From Gamarada debralockiae (Eukaryota; Ascomycota; Leotiomycetes; Helotiales; Hyphodiscaceae), in contig NXFV01001416.1 in NCBI GenBank assembly GCA_002803225.1, forward strand, positions 1 through 10,427: a DNA stretch of 10,427 nt, in the 5' to 3' direction. The position numbers were made by a program, and so were the translations under genes. This document shows positions 7,959 to 10,427 of this stretch, in pieces (within the stretch, counting starts at the first letter, position 1; each line of letters starts with the position of its first letter). The notes under the pieces are model-generated. The model saw only the letters and a program-made list of their open reading frames with translations, made no database searches and was not told where the DNA came from.

Positions 7959-8979
7959 CCCCCTTTGTCCCTTGGTTTTTTACGCTCTTAAAGGACGTAG
8001 TTGATTTTGTATAAGCTAGTCGTAAATGCTTTGTTGTTTTTGACTCGTAGATTATAATGTATTATAAAGGTACTAATAGTAGCAATGTTAATCGTGGCCT
8101 TTAAGTGAGTCTTTATAGCCTAAGGATAAGGTTGCTTCTTGTATAGTATTAGCTTTAGTTGTGCTGTACTAGTTAGCTTATCTTCTATCTTGCGTATACT
8201 GTCTTGTGCGTCCTACTTATGCGTTTAAGGCGGTGTGGGCCTCTAGGCAGGTCTTATAGTCTTTAGGGGACCCGTGGCTTTTGTATTAGCGTTACTAGGC
8301 AGCTCGCTATCACTTGTGTCGTCTGTAAAACCGTCCATCAAGTTATCTGTTAAATCATCTATCTTAGCTTTGCTAGAGTCCTTGATATATATAGGTAAGG
8401 GAGCTCTGTGGTCTGTAGTGCGTTGTTAGTCTTCAAGTTCAAATGTACGGTCCCGTGTATTGATATCGGCTTGATATAAGTCCGTGGCCCGTTGCGGCAA
8501 GAGGGTACTTCGTAGTATAGGGATCTCCTTAACTATAGAATATAAAGGTTCTAGGTAGTTTAGCTAGCGCAGACAATTGTATCTAATATTAATAAGAATA
8601 TCAAAGTATACAAACCATTTGCGGCTAAAGATTAAGTCGTGTGCTCTAAAGTCCAGGATTAAGAGAGGTAAATTATATTGTCGTTGGTTGTTAATAGTAA
8701 GATATAGTTGTAGGATATACGTAATCGAGTTGCTAGTCTTCCTATTATAGCCCTTGATGCTAATAGGTTATAGTAGGCGTTGGGCCTTTAGGTTTAGGAA
8801 CTTAGTAATATTAATTGTATAGTGAGTATCGATGAAAACGAAACTATTTGCTCTGGAGTTAGCTAGTGCTTTTAGTTTGATAGAGTATCTATTATATAAT
8901 AAGGTATATAGTATTGTCAAGTGCGGGCTACTAACTAACTGACTTAAGTCGACCTTTAATAGGTCAACTTTAAATTTGC

Positions 8980-10236
8980 CTAAGAAGAAGTCTTTTCTTA
9001 GGCGTCTTCTTTTCCTAACTTGTACTTAGCTTTATCTTTATTCTCCTCGATTTCCTTTAGGTCTACGTGCTTTAGTTTAGGACAGTTGTATGAGAGGTGA
9101 CTAGGCTTGCTGTAATTGAAGTAAGTAGTAGACTTATTAGTTATAGGTACAGGGTTCGAGGTAAGGGTCTAAAGGCGTTAGTTGTTAGACGGCGGAGCTA
9201 GGCTTAATTGGGCTATAGGCGCAGTTAAGGGCAAAGGAAGAGGTCGGGGCTCGCGGGGTATGTACGTTAGCTTTGTGGCCTTAGAACTCGAGGGGGTCTT
9301 GTTCTCCTTGAATTGCTTCTGCCAGTTAGTACGGCCCGCGATCTATTAGAGCTTTAAATCGAGTATAAGGCAATGCGTAGTAAGTTTCTTATATGTATCG
9401 AGGTCGGTAAGGGTCGTAGCTAAGCGTTCTTGTAGTTGCGTTGTAATCTTATTGAATAAGTCTATACGAAGGTCTTGAGTAAGGACTTGACCCTTACTAG
9501 CTAAGTGTAAGAAGGTTGTCTAGAACTTTGAAAACGTTTGGCTTACTCTTATTATTAATCGGCTATATGCAAAGCGTGTATTATGCGTCTTGTTTGGGTT
9601 CACGTAGATAGTAGCTAGGTATTGGACTATCTTAGTAGCTAAGGTAAATCGAAGGAGAGAACCTTTATTAAATCGCAGAAGTAAGTGCTTTTGTGTATCT
9701 CTAGTCGTATAGTTGAAGAGGTAGAATATCTTATCTTCCTTTATAGTGTAATAGTCTATATTGGCTTGTAGTTTGCCCTTGATTAGAATATACTAGGCTT
9801 CGAAAGTAAGGTCGATACTATTGGATAGTAGATCGGGATTAGGGAGTGTTCTTAAGTATTAGTGGTTAATGTATAATGTGCTAAAGGTAGGCGTAGTATA
9901 AGGGGGAGTTTATTTAATAGTTAGGAGAGGGTCTTAGGGAGCTTGAGAAGGTGGTCGATTGTGTTAAGGAGTATAGGAGGTTTGTCGAGAGTGTGATTGA
10001 CCACGTGATTCGTCTCGAGCTTGTAAAAGTATTATAAGCTAATCTATCTTTTGGTATATATTATTTATCGACTTTTTCGTCTTGGCTTAATTAGTTTGTA
10101 TTTGAGCGCGAGGTACTTGGACTTTGTTATTATCGCTAGTATTACTAGTGGAGGACTTAGGAAGTATAGGGTATTGAGTTGTAGGTTGTTTTTTAGGTGC
10201 TTTGCCCTTCGCGGGACTTCTAGTTCGTAGTGCTAT
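8980..10236 (-). pseudogene. gag: Element 2 gag (capsid and zinc knuckle), dead
   Basis: A frame of about 418 codons ends at TAG 8980-8982, with about thirteen earlier stops, all TAA or TAG. The start is inferred at 10234-10236, where ATA followed by GCACTA may be a G-to-A mutated ATG. Order: basic, proline-rich amino region; capsid-like Retrotrans_gag region about 9350-9780 (GKLQANIDYY, QYLATIYVNP); a Ser/Pro-rich linker; and a CX2CX4HX4C zinc knuckle at 9082-9123. The first two knuckle cysteines are now Tyr (TGC to TAC), while His (9097-9099) and the last Cys (9082-9084) remain. Gag forms the particle and the knuckle binds element RNA. It overlaps pol by about 45 bp, pol being in the -1 frame. 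Confidence 0.88.
9082..9123 (-). other. CCHC zinc knuckle of Gag, partly destroyed
   Basis: Spacing is exactly C-x2-C-x4-H-x4-C in the gag frame. Codons 9121-9123 and 9112-9114 read TAC (Tyr) where Cys is expected, His is at 9097-9099 and Cys at 9082-9084. Both changes are G-to-A. It confirms the gag identity and the RIP direction. Confidence 0.88.
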
Positions 10237-10310
10237 ATTAGCTGTGTTCGCTGGATTTGTAGGATATTCTTAGATACCTTCCTAGGCAAAAGGAGTAGAG
10301 CTTAGTATAA
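10237..10310 (-). other. Leader between 5' LTR and gag
   Basis: This 74-bp non-coding leader contains the primer-binding region next to the LTR. It can be read in the gag frame but with stops at about 10264 and 10279, which may be original, so gag is not extended through it. Confidence 0.55.
10299..10308 (-). other. Putative self-priming primer-binding site
   Basis: Two bases after the 5' LTR end, the sense strand reads ATACTAAGCT. Its exact complement AGCTTAGTAT begins at the proposed transcript start in the LTR (4628-4619 and 10389-10380, minus strand). Tf1/sushi-type elements prime from the folded-back 5' end of their own RNA through such a match of about 11 bases. I see no convincing tRNA 3'-end complement here, though RIP could have blurred one. 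Confidence 0.55.
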
Positions 10311-10427
10311 TATAACAGCACTACGTATTGGGGTCTTACGCATTGAAGACCCTACGTAGTAAATGCTGAATTAACGAAAATACTAAGCTAAGGAGAGAAG
10401 GAAAAAGCTTTGCGGATATATAAAGCC
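10311..10427 (-). repeat. 5' LTR of element 2 (partial, cut by window edge)
   Basis: It aligns without gaps to 4550-4666. The terminus is TATAACAG where the other copy has TGTGACAG. Six of seven differences show this copy with T or A at a former CpA/TpG, so this LTR was hit harder. The window ends in U3, before the TATA-like box and the triple motif array; R-U5 is 10311-10389. Confidence 0.92.

Larger units (their letters stand above)
4769..9025 (-). pseudogene. pol: Element 2 pol (protease-RT-RNase H-integrase-chromodomain), dead
   Basis: One frame is kept from the gag overlap to the TAA at 4769-4771, with roughly 60 in-frame stops. Protease: DSGA-type site now NSRA (8849-8860), with DLIF later near 8613-8624. 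A linker about 7860-8500 precedes reverse transcriptase at about 7150-7700, whose YxDD is YLND (7286-7297). RNase H about 6480-6980: the first Asp is Asn (6848-6850), while TDYKAL near 6630 keeps an Asp. Integrase zinc-binding region about 6000-6160, with His/Cys residues changed to Tyr. Core: Asp kept at 5948-5950 and 5768-5770, Glu now Lys (5659-5661). The chromodomain follows. The upstream limit 9025 is set by the stop at 9026-9028 in this frame; no start codon is needed if Pol is made by frameshifting from gag. Confidence 0.9.
4550..10427 (-). mobile_element. Element 2: near-complete RIP-mutated Ty3/gypsy chromovirus
   Basis: On the minus strand the order is 5' LTR (from 10311, cut by the window edge), primer-binding region, gag, pol with chromodomain, polypurine tract, 3' LTR. 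The LTR copies are direct repeats; over the 117 bp present in both they differ at seven sites, all CpA/TpG transitions. The 5 bp left of the element is CAATG (4545-4549); its target-site duplicate would lie beyond the right edge. It inserted next to the 3' tail of element 1 in opposite orientation. Its protein sequence is clearly distinct from element 1, so they are separate families. Confidence 0.92.

Overview
The window holds no intact protein-coding gene. It is a block of decayed LTR retrotransposons from what is most likely a filamentous ascomycete (Pezizomycotina). Two Ty3/gypsy elements of the chromovirus type (integrase followed by a chromodomain) keep their reading frames almost free of indels, yet carry roughly 60 to 80 in-frame TAA/TAG stops each. 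Nearly every damaged motif is explained by C-to-T or G-to-A transitions at CpA/TpG, the pattern left by repeat-induced point mutation (RIP). The organism call is an inference from this pattern; no host gene is present to confirm it.

Layout. Positions 1 to about 283 form a GC-richer, weakly mutated island packed with perfect palindromes. It is best read as part of an LTR of a third, related element on the minus strand. It abuts element 1 (plus strand, about 311-4549), which is truncated inside the protease and runs protease, reverse transcriptase, RNase H, a linker with tandem repeats, integrase and chromodomain to 4342, followed by a palindrome-rich 3' tail. Element 2 (minus strand, 4550 to beyond 10427) has its 3' LTR at 4550-4768, a polypurine tract at 4772-4783, pol at 4769-9025, gag at 8980-10236, a primer-binding region at 10299-10308 and a partial 5' LTR from 10311. 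The two elements therefore lie tail to tail.

How element 2 worked when alive. Its LTR reads as a compact fungal promoter: a triple 11-bp repeat combining ACGCGT and TGAGTCA motifs, a TATA-like box, a CT-rich tract and a probable transcript start. The ten bases at that proposed start are the exact complement of the sequence two bases downstream of the 5' LTR. This suggests Tf1-like self-priming of reverse transcription rather than a tRNA primer. Gag and Pol lie in different frames, with pol at -1 relative to gag.

Most noteworthy are the self-priming arrangement, the repeated LTR motif array, an in-frame 63-bp (21-codon) triple repeat in the RNase H-integrase linker of element 1, and a palindrome shared between the left-hand island and the pol linker of element 2.
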